From: Streptomyces sp. RKND-216
Lineage (GTDB): Bacteria; Actinomycetota; Actinomycetes; Streptomycetales; Streptomycetaceae
Reading direction: 5' to 3'
Length of the DNA stretch: 64,000 nt
Assembly (NCBI RefSeq): GCF_004795255.1
Contig: NZ_SSBQ01000002.1
Span: 2,371,001 to 2,435,000 of the forward strand
The position numbers and the translations under genes were made by a program. The notes below the pieces were generated by a model, which did not search any database, was not told the origin of the DNA, and worked only from the letters and a program-made list of their open reading frames with translations. Each line of letters begins with the position of its first letter. The first letter of the stretch is position 1. Below are positions 1-8,540 of the stretch, piece by piece.

Positions 1-2011
1 CCCGCGATGCCAGGTGTCGTCGTCGGGGTACTCGGTCGAAGTGACCGCCGGCGCCTCGGGGGCCGTTGCGTCGTAGAGGAACTGGCAGCGGGTGGCGCTG
101 CCGGCATGACTCCACGGTCCCCACGCGTTCTTGTCCCCGCCTCGCACCCACCAGCCGATGACCACGTTCTCGGGGATGGTGAAGCTGCCAGTGCCGTCGC
201 CCGGTATGTCGTCTCCGACGGTCCAGCGGAAGCGCTCGTAGCCGCTGTGGGGGCGGTCGGAGGAGGAGTTCGACTGCTTGTAGTCGGTGGTGACCGTGTG
301 GCTCTCCTCGGTGCCGTCCGTGTTCGTCCAGAAGACTTCGAACTGTGCGCGCAGTTGCTCCGTGCTGCCGCCCGCGTCCCCGTGGTCGGGGTCCCACACG
401 ACCGCGCTCAGGGTCGGCACCTCGTCGGCGTAGTGCTCCTCGGCCTCGCCGTAGGTGCATTCGCCGCCCGGCGACATGGTCAGCTCCGACATCTTGGGCT
501 GGTAGGGCGGCCGGTTGTACTCCACCTCCAGTGCGGCGTTGTTGCAGAAGCGCTTCCAGGAGGCGTACGAGCCCTCGGAGGACGCCCGTAGCCCGAACGT
601 GGTGCGGTCCCACCCCTTGGAGGCCGCCGTGCGGATCGTTCCCGTCACGCCGAAGCGGACGTTCTGGTTCTTCGACGTGCAGGAACCGGTCGTGTTCGTC
701 GGTTCCTTCGTCGTGAGGTAGTCTTTGCTGGAGGGCTGGTTCGACCAGTTGGTGCGCGAACTGATCGCGCTGCCGCCCGAGCTGTTCACGCGGTGCAACT
801 GCACGCCCCGAGCGGTGGAGTTGTAGGTGTGCACGAGGGTGATCGTGAACTCCGCCTTGACGATGTTCTTGCCCTCGAGCGCGCCCGTCGGGAGGGCGTA
901 AAACTGGCGCTGCACGTCGTTACTGCTCGCGCACCGGGCGGACACGTCGGCCGGACAACGCCCCAGCCCTTTGCCGGGCAGCCCCTCGGACTCGTCGTTC
1001 GAGAACTTCCAGCCCTCCAGCCCGGAGTGATGGGAGGAGACCCAGGTCCAGCCTGTCCGCGTGTACGTCTTGTTGACCGGGTCGATCACCACGGGATAGG
1101 TGGTGTCCGGGCCCTTGAGCAGGTCGGCGTCCGGCGTCAGGGTCAGCTTTCCGTCGGCGAGATCCAGATCGACGTCGCCGACGTTGGACCCCTCTCCCGG
1201 CCCGTTGACGGCGGCTGCGGCCGCCGACTTGCGCGCTGCGGGTTGTGCGGCACCGGACGAGTCCCACATGACCGGCTGCGGGGCTTCGAACACCTTTCCG
1301 CCGACAGACGCGTCCGTGGCGGCCAGACCTCCGCTCGCGTCGATGCCGAGGTCGAGCCCTTCGGTCGTCACCCCGAGGTCTATGGAAGCCAGCTGCGGGT
1401 TGGACGCCGCTTCCGCCGACTTGACGACCAGCACGTGCGAGAAACCGTCGCTCTCCGCCGTGACGACGAGATCGACGCCGTCGAATACCGCCGGGTAGGT
1501 CGCCGTCGCCCCCCTCCACGACGGGGGCGGGAAGCTCGGCCGGCCACTCGTAGGACAGCACCTTGCCGTTCTTCGCAAGAGTGGCGAAGGTCTGGTCCCC
1601 GCCGCCGGAGAAGGACATGTCGGCGAGCGTCGCCTCCGGCGTGAGGCGGCCGTTCGGTCGTTCCCGCAGTGCGGGGTCGACAGACTTCCAGGCCCCGTCC
1701 TGACGGACGCGGATCGGCCGTACGTACTCCTTGAGGGTGAACGTGCCGTTCGGGTTCGCGTAGGTCTCGCTGCGCGGCCCTCGCAGGGACAGCACCTCTA
1801 CCGGTTCCTCGCTGCGTGCGGCGGCCGCCCGGGCGATTGCCTCGGTCGGGGCGGTGGAGGCTTCCCCGTCCTTTCCGGTCTGCGCGGCGCGGCCGGCATC
1901 CGGGCTGTGGTGCGCGGCGGCCGTCGACGTGCCGGTCAGCCCGGCGGCAAGCAGCGCGGTGAGCGTCCCGATCGTCACCGCGCGAAGGCACGGGCGGGTC
2001 CTGCGGGTCAT
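1..2011 (-). pseudogene. Secreted DNRLRE/LamG-type protein, frameshifted and cut by window edge
   Basis: The reading begins with an ATG and a signal peptide (MTRRTRPCL, hydrophobic stretch, AAA-type cleavage region) and continues about 166 codons to a run of six C at 1509-1514. There the frame shifts by one; removing one base restores a continuous reading ([18 protein letters not shown]) that stays open without a stop to position 1, so the C-terminus lies outside the window. After the shift it reads like the secreted Streptomyces proteins with a DNRLRE-type beta-sandwich ([18 protein letters not shown], then [20 protein letters not shown]). The start overlaps the stop of the FG-GAP gene by 4 bp (ATGA), so the two are translationally coupled. 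The product would be an extracellular protein of unknown target. The shift could be a true mutation, a phase-variable tract or a sequencing error; family assignment is moderately sure. Confidence 0.7.
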
Positions 2012-3573
2012 CGGATCACCCAGCCGAAGGCCGCGCCCTCGTCCGGAGCACCGCCTGCTCCAGGACGGTAGGTCGCGACACCGCCGGATCCGGCGGCCAC
2101 GGCCTCCCAGGGCAGCCCGTAGACCACTCCGTGGGGCGCCTCGTCACCCCTGCTGTAGGGGATGCCGACGTACAGACTCCCGGCGTCGGCGTGCAGGCCC
2201 CAGCCGGTGCGCTCACGCGCGCCGGCCACTCCGGGCAGCAGACCGTCGCCGCGCGTCAGGACACGGTCGCCCTGCCCCGGGTCGCCCAAACCCGGCATGA
2301 CGTGCACGGCTCCCGCCATCTCGGCGGGCCCTACCTCCTGGTGCGGGACGCCCACGGCCAGCTTGACGGTCGAGGAGGAACCGACCGCGCCAGGGGCGGT
2401 GTTGGCCAGCGCAACGGAGTGGCCGAAGAAGTCGCCGACGACCGGATCCCCTTCCACCCCCGGCGAGAAGCGGTCGACGAGTCCCTTTTCGGTGACCGCG
2501 GCAGAAGGCTGAATGCGGATGACGGTCACGGCTCCGGCGTCGGCGACCGTACCGACGTCCTCACCCGGCGTTCCGACCGCGAGCAGCGCGTCGGTCTCGG
2601 AAGCAGCGCCCTCGGGCCGGTAGGGCAGCATGGAGAGGGCGGTGCCGAAGCGGTCCTGGCCTTCGGCGGTTCCCGAGGTCAGCGCCGGATGGTCCTCGGA
2701 CACACCCGTCATCGCGACCGGCGTACGACCGTCGACCTCCTGACCGAAGACCGCGACGCTTCCGGCGAAGGACTCGTTACCGAGTGCCTCTCCGGGCGAT
2801 CCGGCAGCGAAGTAGTCGGGTGTCGCGGCGAGCGAGGCGCCGAAGCGGTCGTTGGCCTCGGCGACCCCCGGCACGCCGGGATCGTCCTGATTCGCGGTCG
2901 CACTGGTGCCGCCCAGCACGTAGTGGATGCATCCGGCGTCGTCGAGCGCGCCCACGGCCTCGCCGGGGACACCGACCGTCAGGAACGGCTCGCCCGCATC
3001 GGTTTCACCGGCCGCCAGCGCGTACCCGAAGAGGTCGCCGGCCTCGGTGGACACCCAGGAGGCGAGGCTCTTCTGCGTGTAGGTCTCCACGGCCGAGTCG
3101 GCGCTGAATCCCGACGGCGAGCCGTGCACGATGTAGATCGCCCCGGCATCGGGAAGGGCTGCTCCGTCTTTGGTGACGTCCTCGTAGGGCACTCCGACGA
3201 CCAGGTCGGAGCACCCGTCCTGGTCTGCGTCGTAGGTGGCGATGGCGTGGCCGTACCCGTCATTCGCTTCCGGTGCCGCCCGATCGTTCGTCAGTTCCTG
3301 GCTGATCTCGGCGACGCCCTTGCCGCCGCCGAAGAAGACGCGCACCAGCCCGGCTTTCGACTCGCCGTCGACCGTCGCCTCCGGATCGCCGACTGCCAGG
3401 TCGCGCAGTCCGTCACCGTTGAAGTCCGACTCGGTCCCCCCTTCACAACCCGCCTGTGGCGCGCCCGTCGCGCTGCCTGTAGCGGCCGGGGTCGCCAACA
3501 GCCCCGCGAACAGAACCGCTCCCACTGCGATCGACCGTCTCAGGATTCCCCGGAACCCACTGCCTGCAGCCAT
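2008..3573 (-). CDS. Secreted FG-GAP repeat (integrin alpha-like propeller) protein
   Basis: 521 residues. An N-terminal signal peptide (residues about 10-38, ending in a small-residue region) is followed by FG-GAP repeats spanning the rest of the protein. The repeats show Ca-binding loops such as DFNGDGLRD at about residue 50 and DADQDGCSD at about 115, each followed by a (V)AVG-P strand motif; later copies (LLAVGTPGEDVG, KLAVGVPHQEVG, LYVGIPYSRG) have lost the Asp-rich loop. This predicts an exported seven-bladed beta-propeller that binds calcium and a protein or glycan partner; the partner is unknown. The gene overlaps the next gene by 4 bp (ATGA), so they form a two-gene unit. The start is the ATG preceded by a plausible promoter 50-80 bp upstream. 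Confidence 0.85.
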   Translation of the reverse strand: MAAGSGFRGILRRSIAVGAVLFAGLLATPAATGSATGAPQAGCEGGTESDFNGDGLRDLAVGDPEATVDGESKAGLVRVFFGGGKGVAEISQELTNDRAAPEANDGYGHAIATYDADQDGCSDLVVGVPYEDVTKDGAALPDAGAIYIVHGSPSGFSADSAVETYTQKSLASWVSTEAGDLFGYALAAGETDAGEPFLTVGVPGEAVGALDDAGCIHYVLGGTSATANQDDPGVPGVAEANDRFGASLAATPDYFAAGSPGEALGNESFAGSVAVFGQEVDGRTPVAMTGVSEDHPALTSGTAEGQDRFGTALSMLPYRPEGAASETDALLAVGTPGEDVGTVADAGAVTVIRIQPSAAVTEKGLVDRFSPGVEGDPVVGDFFGHSVALANTAPGAVGSSSTVKLAVGVPHQEVGPAEMAGAVHVMPGLGDPGQGDRVLTRGDGLLPGVAGARERTGWGLHADAGSLYVGIPYSRGDEAPHGVVYGLPWEAVAAGSGGVATYRPGAGGAPDEGAAFGWVIR

Positions 3574-3626
3574 GCCCCCACCCTCTGTACGCGAACACTC
3601 GACCGCCGATCTTCACCGAAGCACCA

Positions 3627-3655
3627 CAGATATGCCAGTGATATCAGTCCGACAA
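3627..3655 (-). promoter_or_regulatory. Predicted sigma-70-type promoter for the FG-GAP unit
   Basis: On the minus strand the hexamers TTGTCG (3655-3650) and TATCTG (3632-3627) are separated by 17 nt, within an AT-richer patch just upstream of the FG-GAP start at 3573. This fits a housekeeping-type promoter; it is a pattern match only. Confidence 0.35.
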
Positions 3656-3731
3656 GTCAGACTTCAGGTGTCACGAATCGGTAAACGCCGAATGGTTGCA
3701 CACGGAGCGGCTTGACCTGGCGTGAGGTGCG

Positions 3732-5651
3732 TCACCGCTGGTCGTCGTAGAGGGCGTCGATGTCGGGGGCGAAGTCGTGGGTGATGGCGGCGCGGCGGAG
3801 TTTGAGGGAGGGGGTGAGGTGGCCGGAGTCCTCGGTGAAGGACGTGGGGAGGACGGTGAAGGCGCGGATGGACTCGGCCTGGGAGACGAGGCGGTTGGCG
3901 TCGTCGACCGCCTGCTGGAGGTTGCGGCGCAGGTGCTCGTCGTGGACGAGTTCGGCGCGGGAGAGGTGCCGCTTGTGGTGCATGTGCTGCCAGTGGGCGA
4001 GCCCTTCGGGCTCGAGGGTGATCAGTGCGGTGAGGTGGGGCCGGTTGTCGCCGACGACGAGGCACTGGTCGACGAGGGGGTGGGCGCGGATCCAGTCCTC
4101 CAGGGGGGCGGGGGCGATGTTCTTGCCGCTGGAGGTGATGAGCAGGTCCTTCTTGCGGCCGGTGATGCGGAGGTAGCCCTGGTCGTCGAGGGCGCCGAGG
4201 TCGCCGGTGGGCAGCCAGCCGTCGGCGTAGACGGCGGGGATGACGGCCTGGGCGGACGCGTCCCAGTAGCCGGCGAAGACCTGGTCGCCGCGCAGCAGCA
4301 CCTCGCCGTCGTCGGCGATGCGGACGGTGGTGCCGGGCACGGGCCAGCCCACGGTGCCCAGGCGTGGGCGGAGCGGCGGGGTGACGGTGACGGCGGCGGT
4401 GGTCTCGGTGAGGCCGTAGCCCTCGTAGACCTCGATGCCCGCGCCCGCGAAGAACGCGCAGAGGCGTTCGCCGAGGGGGGAGCCGCCGCAGATGACGTGG
4501 CGGACGTGGCCGCCGAGGGCGTCGCGGATGCGGCGGTAGACCAGCGGGTCGTAGAGGCCGCGGGCCGCGCGGACCAGGAAGCCCGGGCCGGGGCCGCTGC
4601 CGTGGCGGTCGGCCCAGGAGGCGCCGCCCCACGCCACGGCGACGCGTGAGGCACGGTCGAAGGAGGAGCCGCGGCGCATCTTCTCGGCCGTGGCGCGGGC
4701 GCTGTTGTGGACCTTCTCCAGCACGTAGGGGATGGCGAGGAGGAAGGACGGCTTGAAGCCGGCGAAGTCGGCGAGGAGTTCGTCGGTCTGGATGCTGGGC
4801 GCGTGGCCGAGGCGGACGCGGGCGCGGAGGCAGCCGACGGCGACCATGCGGCCGAAGACGTGCGCCAGGGGGAGGAAGAGCACGGTCGACGGGGGGTGGC
4901 GGTTCAGGGACGTGAAGACGGGGTGCAGCAGTTCGACGCAGTTGTCGACCTCGGCGAAGAAGTTGCCGTGGGTGAGGACGCAGCCCTTGGGGCGCCCGGT
5001 GGTTCCGGAGGTGTGGATGACGGTGGCGACGGTCTGCGGGCCGAGGCGGGCGCGGCGGGTGGTGACGTGTTCGTCGGGCACGTCGCGTCCGGCGGCGACG
5101 AGTTGGGGAACCGCACCGGCGTCGATCTGCCAGAGGTGGTCGAGGTCGGGCAGGCCGCCGCGGACGGAGGTGACGAGGCGGGCGTGGTCGACGTTCTCGA
5201 CGGCGCAGGCGCGCACGCCCGCGTCCTGGAGGACGACGCGGGCCTGTGCGGGGGAGGAGGTGGGGTAGACGGGGACGGTGATCAGGCCGGCGGCCCAGCC
5301 GGCGAAGTCCAGCAGGGTCCACTCGTAGGTGGTGCGGGCCATGATGGCGAACCGGTCGCCGACCTCCAGGCCGTGGGCGACGAGCCCCTTGGCGACGGCG
5401 TGCACCTCGTCGGCGAACTGCCGTGCGGTGACGTCCGTCCAGGTGCCGTCCGGCTGTTCGCGGGCGAGGACGACGGCGTCGGGGTCCTCCGCGGCGTTGT
5501 GGAAGGGCAGGTCGGCGAGCGACCCGCGCGTGAGCGGCGGGACGAGCGGGGGGACGTGCGCCTCACGGACCACGCCGTCGACGGTCTCGGTGGTGGGTTC
5601 GACGAGCGGCGGCGGTGCGGGGCGTCCGGCCGGGGGGATCTGCTGCGGCAT
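3732..5651 (-). CDS. Long-chain fatty acyl-CoA synthetase (FadD15-like, AMP-binding)
   Basis: 639 residues. The protein activates fatty acids as acyl-adenylates and transfers them to CoA. The adenylate-forming motifs appear in order: P-loop HTSGTTGRPKGCVLTH, the A5 motif GYGLTETTAAVT, the TGDLG Asp that binds the ribose, and the hinge/A8-A10 region ITGRKKDLLITSSGKN. The C-terminal hotspots (SLKLRR near the end) fit the long-chain FadD15/FAA group. I chose the internal ATG at 5651 because AGGAG lies 7 nt upstream; the longer GTG start at 5687 has no ribosome-binding site. It lies downstream of, and on the same strand as, the thiolase gene, with a strong hairpin between them, so it is probably transcribed separately but serves the same lipid pathway. 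Confidence 0.9.
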   Translation of the reverse strand: MPQQIPPAGRPAPPPLVEPTTETVDGVVREAHVPPLVPPLTRGSLADLPFHNAAEDPDAVVLAREQPDGTWTDVTARQFADEVHAVAKGLVAHGLEVGDRFAIMARTTYEWTLLDFAGWAAGLITVPVYPTSSPAQARVVLQDAGVRACAVENVDHARLVTSVRGGLPDLDHLWQIDAGAVPQLVAAGRDVPDEHVTTRRARLGPQTVATVIHTSGTTGRPKGCVLTHGNFFAEVDNCVELLHPVFTSLNRHPPSTVLFLPLAHVFGRMVAVGCLRARVRLGHAPSIQTDELLADFAGFKPSFLLAIPYVLEKVHNSARATAEKMRRGSSFDRASRVAVAWGGASWADRHGSGPGPGFLVRAARGLYDPLVYRRIRDALGGHVRHVICGGSPLGERLCAFFAGAGIEVYEGYGLTETTAAVTVTPPLRPRLGTVGWPVPGTTVRIADDGEVLLRGDQVFAGYWDASAQAVIPAVYADGWLPTGDLGALDDQGYLRITGRKKDLLITSSGKNIAPAPLEDWIRAHPLVDQCLVVGDNRPHLTALITLEPEGLAHWQHMHHKRHLSRAELVHDEHLRRNLQQAVDDANRLVSQAESIRAFTVLPTSFTEDSGHLTPSLKLRRAAITHDFAPDIDALYDDQR

Positions 5652-5731
5652 CTCGCGGCTCCTGGGGTCCGGGCGTGCTGCGGTCACACGTGGAGGGCTG
5701 CCGGTACGGGCGGCGGTGCGGGGTCGGGCCG

Positions 5732-5760
5732 CCCGGGCCGCCCCTGGGGGGCGGCCCGGG
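5732..5760 (-). terminator. Hairpin terminator after the thiolase gene
   Basis: Perfect 13-bp inverted repeat (CCCGGGCCGCCCC / GGGGCGGCCCGGG) with a 3-nt loop, directly downstream of the thiolase stop codon on the minus strand. No T-run follows, which is common for Streptomyces terminators. Confidence 0.55.
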
Positions 5761-5777
5761 TGTGTACGCGAAGAGGT

Positions 5778-7076
5778 TCAGGCGCGTTCGAGAACGGCGG
5801 TGACGCCCTGGCCGCCGGCCGCGCAGATCGAGATCAGGCCGCGGGTGCCGGGCTCGGCGCCCCGTTCGGCGAGCAGCTTGGCGAGGGTGGCGACGATGCG
5901 GGCGCCGGTGGCGGCGAACGGGTGGCCGGTGGCGAGCGAGGAGCCGGCGACGTTGAGGCGGTCCCGGTCGACGGGGGCCAGGCCCTGCTTCTCCCAGGCG
6001 GCGAGGGTGGCGAGCACCTGGGAGGCGAACGCCTCGTGGATCTCGACGAGTGCGAAGTCGCCGGTGTCCAGGCCGAGTCGGCGCAGCATGCGCGGCACAG
6101 CGAACGCGGGGGCCATCAGCAGGCCCTCGCCGACCTCTTCGGTGAAGTCGACGGCGCCGGTCTCGTAGGCGGTGAGGTAGGCGAGCGGCCGGAGGCCGCG
6201 GTCCTCGGCCCACCCCTCGGAGGCGAGCAGCACGGTGGCGGCGCCGTCGGTGAGGGGCGTGGAGTTGCCGGCGGTCATGGTGGCGCCGTCGGGGCCGCCG
6301 ACGGCTTCGGAGAGACCGAAGACCGGGGCGAGTTCGGCGAGTTTGTGCGGGGAGGTGCCGGGCCGCAGGTTCTGGTCGCGGGCCAGGCCCTGGTAGGGCA
6401 CGACGAGGTCGTGCAGGAAGCCGTCGTCGTAGGCGGTGGCGAGGCGGTGGTGGCTGCGGGCGGCGAGTTCGTCCTGGGCCTCGCGGCTGATGCCCCATTC
6501 GCGGGCGGTGCGGGCGGCGTGGTCGCCCATGGAGAGGCCGGTGCGGGGTTCGGCGTTGCGGGGGATCTCGGGCACCAGGTGGCCCGGGCGTATGCGGGCG
6601 AGTTCCTTGAGCCGGTCGGGCAGGGTCTTGGCGCGGCGGGTGGCGAGCAGGATGCGGCGGAGCCGGTCGTTGACGCCGAGCGGGGCGTCGCTGGCGGTGT
6701 CGGCGCCGCCCGCCACGCCCACGTCGATCTGGCCGAGGGCGATCTTGTTGGCGACGGCCATGACGGCCTGCATGCCGGTGCCGCACGCCTGCTGGACGTC
6801 GTACGCCGGGGTGCGCGGGTCGAGTCCGGAGCCGAGCACGGTCTCGCGGGCGAGGTTGAAGTCGCGGCTGTGCTTGAGCACGGCCCCGGCGACAAACTCA
6901 CCGATCAGCTCGTCGTGCAGGGAGAAGCGCTCGACGAGTCCGCCGAGCGCGGCGGTGAGCATGTCCTGGTTCGAGCAGGTGGCGTACGGGCCGTCGGAGC
7001 GGGCAAACGGGATGCGGCTGCCGCCGACGACCGCCACCCGGCGGACCGAGGAACTGATGAGGCCGCTGGAACTCAT
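5778..7076 (-). CDS. Acetyl-CoA C-acyltransferase (FadA2/FadI-type thiolase)
   Basis: 432 residues. The enzyme catalyses thiolytic cleavage or condensation of 3-ketoacyl-CoA. The nucleophile Cys98 lies in QQACGTGMQA; the other thiolase motifs are EIHEAFA, the GHP motif (SSLATGHPFAATGARI) and the C-terminal acid-base Cys in SICAAGGQG. The start ATG at 7076 has AGGAG 11 nt upstream. It is divergent from fabG across a 72-bp intergenic region with inverted repeats. This pairing of a FadA2-like thiolase with a two-domain FabG and a MaoC-type hydratase matches Rv0243/Rv0242c/Rv0241c in M. tuberculosis, so it probably handles long or unusual 3-ketoacyl-CoAs. The direction of the reaction cannot be decided from sequence. 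Confidence 0.92.
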   Translation of the reverse strand: MSSSGLISSSVRRVAVVGGSRIPFARSDGPYATCSNQDMLTAALGGLVERFSLHDELIGEFVAGAVLKHSRDFNLARETVLGSGLDPRTPAYDVQQACGTGMQAVMAVANKIALGQIDVGVAGGADTASDAPLGVNDRLRRILLATRRAKTLPDRLKELARIRPGHLVPEIPRNAEPRTGLSMGDHAARTAREWGISREAQDELAARSHHRLATAYDDGFLHDLVVPYQGLARDQNLRPGTSPHKLAELAPVFGLSEAVGGPDGATMTAGNSTPLTDGAATVLLASEGWAEDRGLRPLAYLTAYETGAVDFTEEVGEGLLMAPAFAVPRMLRRLGLDTGDFALVEIHEAFASQVLATLAAWEKQGLAPVDRDRLNVAGSSLATGHPFAATGARIVATLAKLLAERGAEPGTRGLISICAAGGQGVTAVLERA

Positions 7077-7099
7077 ACTCGACCAAACTCCTGACCATT

Positions 7100-7121
7100 G
7101 AGTAACCTTACTCCAAAGTAA
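7100..7121. promoter_or_regulatory. Overlapping inverted repeats, probable TetR-family operator
   Basis: The divergent thiolase/fabG spacer holds GAGTAA-CC-TTACTC at 7100-7113 and, sharing its right half, TTACT-CCAA-AGTAA at 7108-7121. Short, AT-rich palindromes of this kind are typical operators for TetR-family regulators of fatty-acid genes. The TetR gene at 9447-10154 is the obvious candidate ligand, but that link is inference. Confidence 0.55.
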
Positions 7122-7148
7122 ATTCACGCGGAGGCGAGGAGAAGCGGA

Positions 7149-8540
7149 ATGGCGGACCGTTACCTGCAGTGGACCCGTTCCGGCCCCGGCCGCTTCCTCT
7201 CCCGTCGCCTCGGCCTCCCCCGGCCCGCGCCGCTGCACCGCTGGTCGGAGCGGCGGCCGGTGCTCGAGGGCGGCCCGCTGCTGCACCTCACCGCCGGACG
7301 CACGGCGTGCGACGGGACGGAACTGGCAGCGGCGCTCGGCGGATGCGGACTCGAGGTGCGTACCGGAACGGGTGCCGAGGCCGGCACCCCCTCCGGCGTG
7401 GAGCCGCGAACCGGAGCCGGTGGGGGCGACCGGTTCTCCGCCGTCGTCCTGGACGCTACGGGTATCCGCGCGGTTGCGGAACTCCGGGAGGTGTACCGGG
7501 CGCTCCACCCGGTCGCCCGGCGCATCGCCGACGGCGGCCGCGTCGTCGTCCTGGGCGCCGCTGTGGACCCCGCCGACCACCACCAGGCCGCCGCACAGCA
7601 GGCGCTGGAGGGGTTCGTACGGTCCCTGGGCAAGGAGGTCGGGGGCGGCCGTACGGCGCAGCTCCTGCGCCTCGCGCCGGGGGCGTCGGCGGCGGGCGCC
7701 GCGTCCACGCTGCGCTTCCTGCTCTCCCCGAAGTCGGCGTACGTCAGCGGCCAGGTGGTGGAGGTCGCGGCCGGGCTCCCCGGGACCGCTCCCGGCGACC
7801 CAGGGCGTCCGCTGGCCGGCCGTACGGCGCTGGTGACCGGAGCGGGACGCGGCATCGGGGAGGCGGTGGCCGCCACCCTGGCCCGGGACGGCGCGCACGT
7901 GCTGTGCCTCGACGTTCCACAGGCCGAACAGGATCTGGCCGCCGTCGCCGAACGTCTGGGCGGCACACCGCTTCCCCTCGACATCACCGCCGAGGACGCG
8001 GGCGCCCGCATCGAGGAGTCCCTGCCTCCCGGCGGCCTGGACGTGCTGGTGCACAACGCGGGCATCACGCGCGACCACCGCCTCGCCAACATGGCCGCCG
8101 ACCGCTGGGACGCCGTCCTGGAGGTCAACCTGGCCAGCGTGCTGCGCACCACCGACCACCTGCTGCAGGCGAAGGCCCTGCCCGACGGCGGCCGGATCGT
8201 TGCCACCGCGTCCATCGCGGGCCTCGCCGGGAACGCCGGGCAGACCAACTACGCGGCGAGCAAGGCGGGCATCGTCGGGCTGGTCCGCACCCTCGCGCCG
8301 ACCGCCGCCGAACGGCACGGCGTCACGGTGAACGCCGTCGCGCCCGGCTTCATCGAGACGCGGATGACGGCCGCCGTGCCACTCCTGATCCGGGAGGCCG
8401 GGCGGCGGATGAACTCCCTGGCGCAGGGCGGCCTTCCGGACGACGTCGCGGAGACCACCGCCTGGCTCGCCCACCCGGAGTCCGGCGCGGTCAACGGACA
8501 GGTCGTCCGGGTCTGCGGCCAGAGTCTGCTGGGGGCATGA
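7149..8540 (+). CDS. fabG: High-molecular-weight 3-oxoacyl-CoA/ACP reductase (FabG4-like)
   Basis: 463 residues, almost twice a normal FabG. The N-terminal half (residues 1 to about 205) is a degenerate Rossmann/flavodoxin-like domain, and the C-terminal half is a complete short-chain dehydrogenase: cofactor motif ALVTGAGRGIGEA at about 225, HNAGIT instead of NNAG, catalytic Ser in TASIAG at about 352 and YAASK at about 367. This two-domain layout defines HMwFabG, which in mycobacteria (FabG4) uses NADH and acts on long 3-ketoacyl-CoA. GAGGAG lies just upstream of the ATG. The stop overlaps the start of the MaoC-like gene by 4 bp (ATGA), so the reductase and hydratase are made together. Regulation is probably through the 7100-7121 repeats. 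Confidence 0.92.
   Translation: MADRYLQWTRSGPGRFLSRRLGLPRPAPLHRWSERRPVLEGGPLLHLTAGRTACDGTELAAALGGCGLEVRTGTGAEAGTPSGVEPRTGAGGGDRFSAVVLDATGIRAVAELREVYRALHPVARRIADGGRVVVLGAAVDPADHHQAAAQQALEGFVRSLGKEVGGGRTAQLLRLAPGASAAGAASTLRFLLSPKSAYVSGQVVEVAAGLPGTAPGDPGRPLAGRTALVTGAGRGIGEAVAATLARDGAHVLCLDVPQAEQDLAAVAERLGGTPLPLDITAEDAGARIEESLPPGGLDVLVHNAGITRDHRLANMAADRWDAVLEVNLASVLRTTDHLLQAKALPDGGRIVATASIAGLAGNAGQTNYAASKAGIVGLVRTLAPTAAERHGVTVNAVAPGFIETRMTAAVPLLIREAGRRMNSLAQGGLPDDVAETTAWLAHPESGAVNGQVVRVCGQSLLGA

Noticed and set aside
4707..7094. 795-codon plus-strand open frame
   Set aside because: Shadow of the acyl-CoA synthetase and thiolase genes; composition (Gly/Glu/Val/Ala-rich) is typical of antisense frames in high-GC DNA.
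5778..8474. Very long minus-strand open frame running through thiolase and antisense to fabG
   Set aside because: Only the part from 7076 to 5778 matches a thiolase; the upstream part is a GC-rich shadow of fabG on the other strand.
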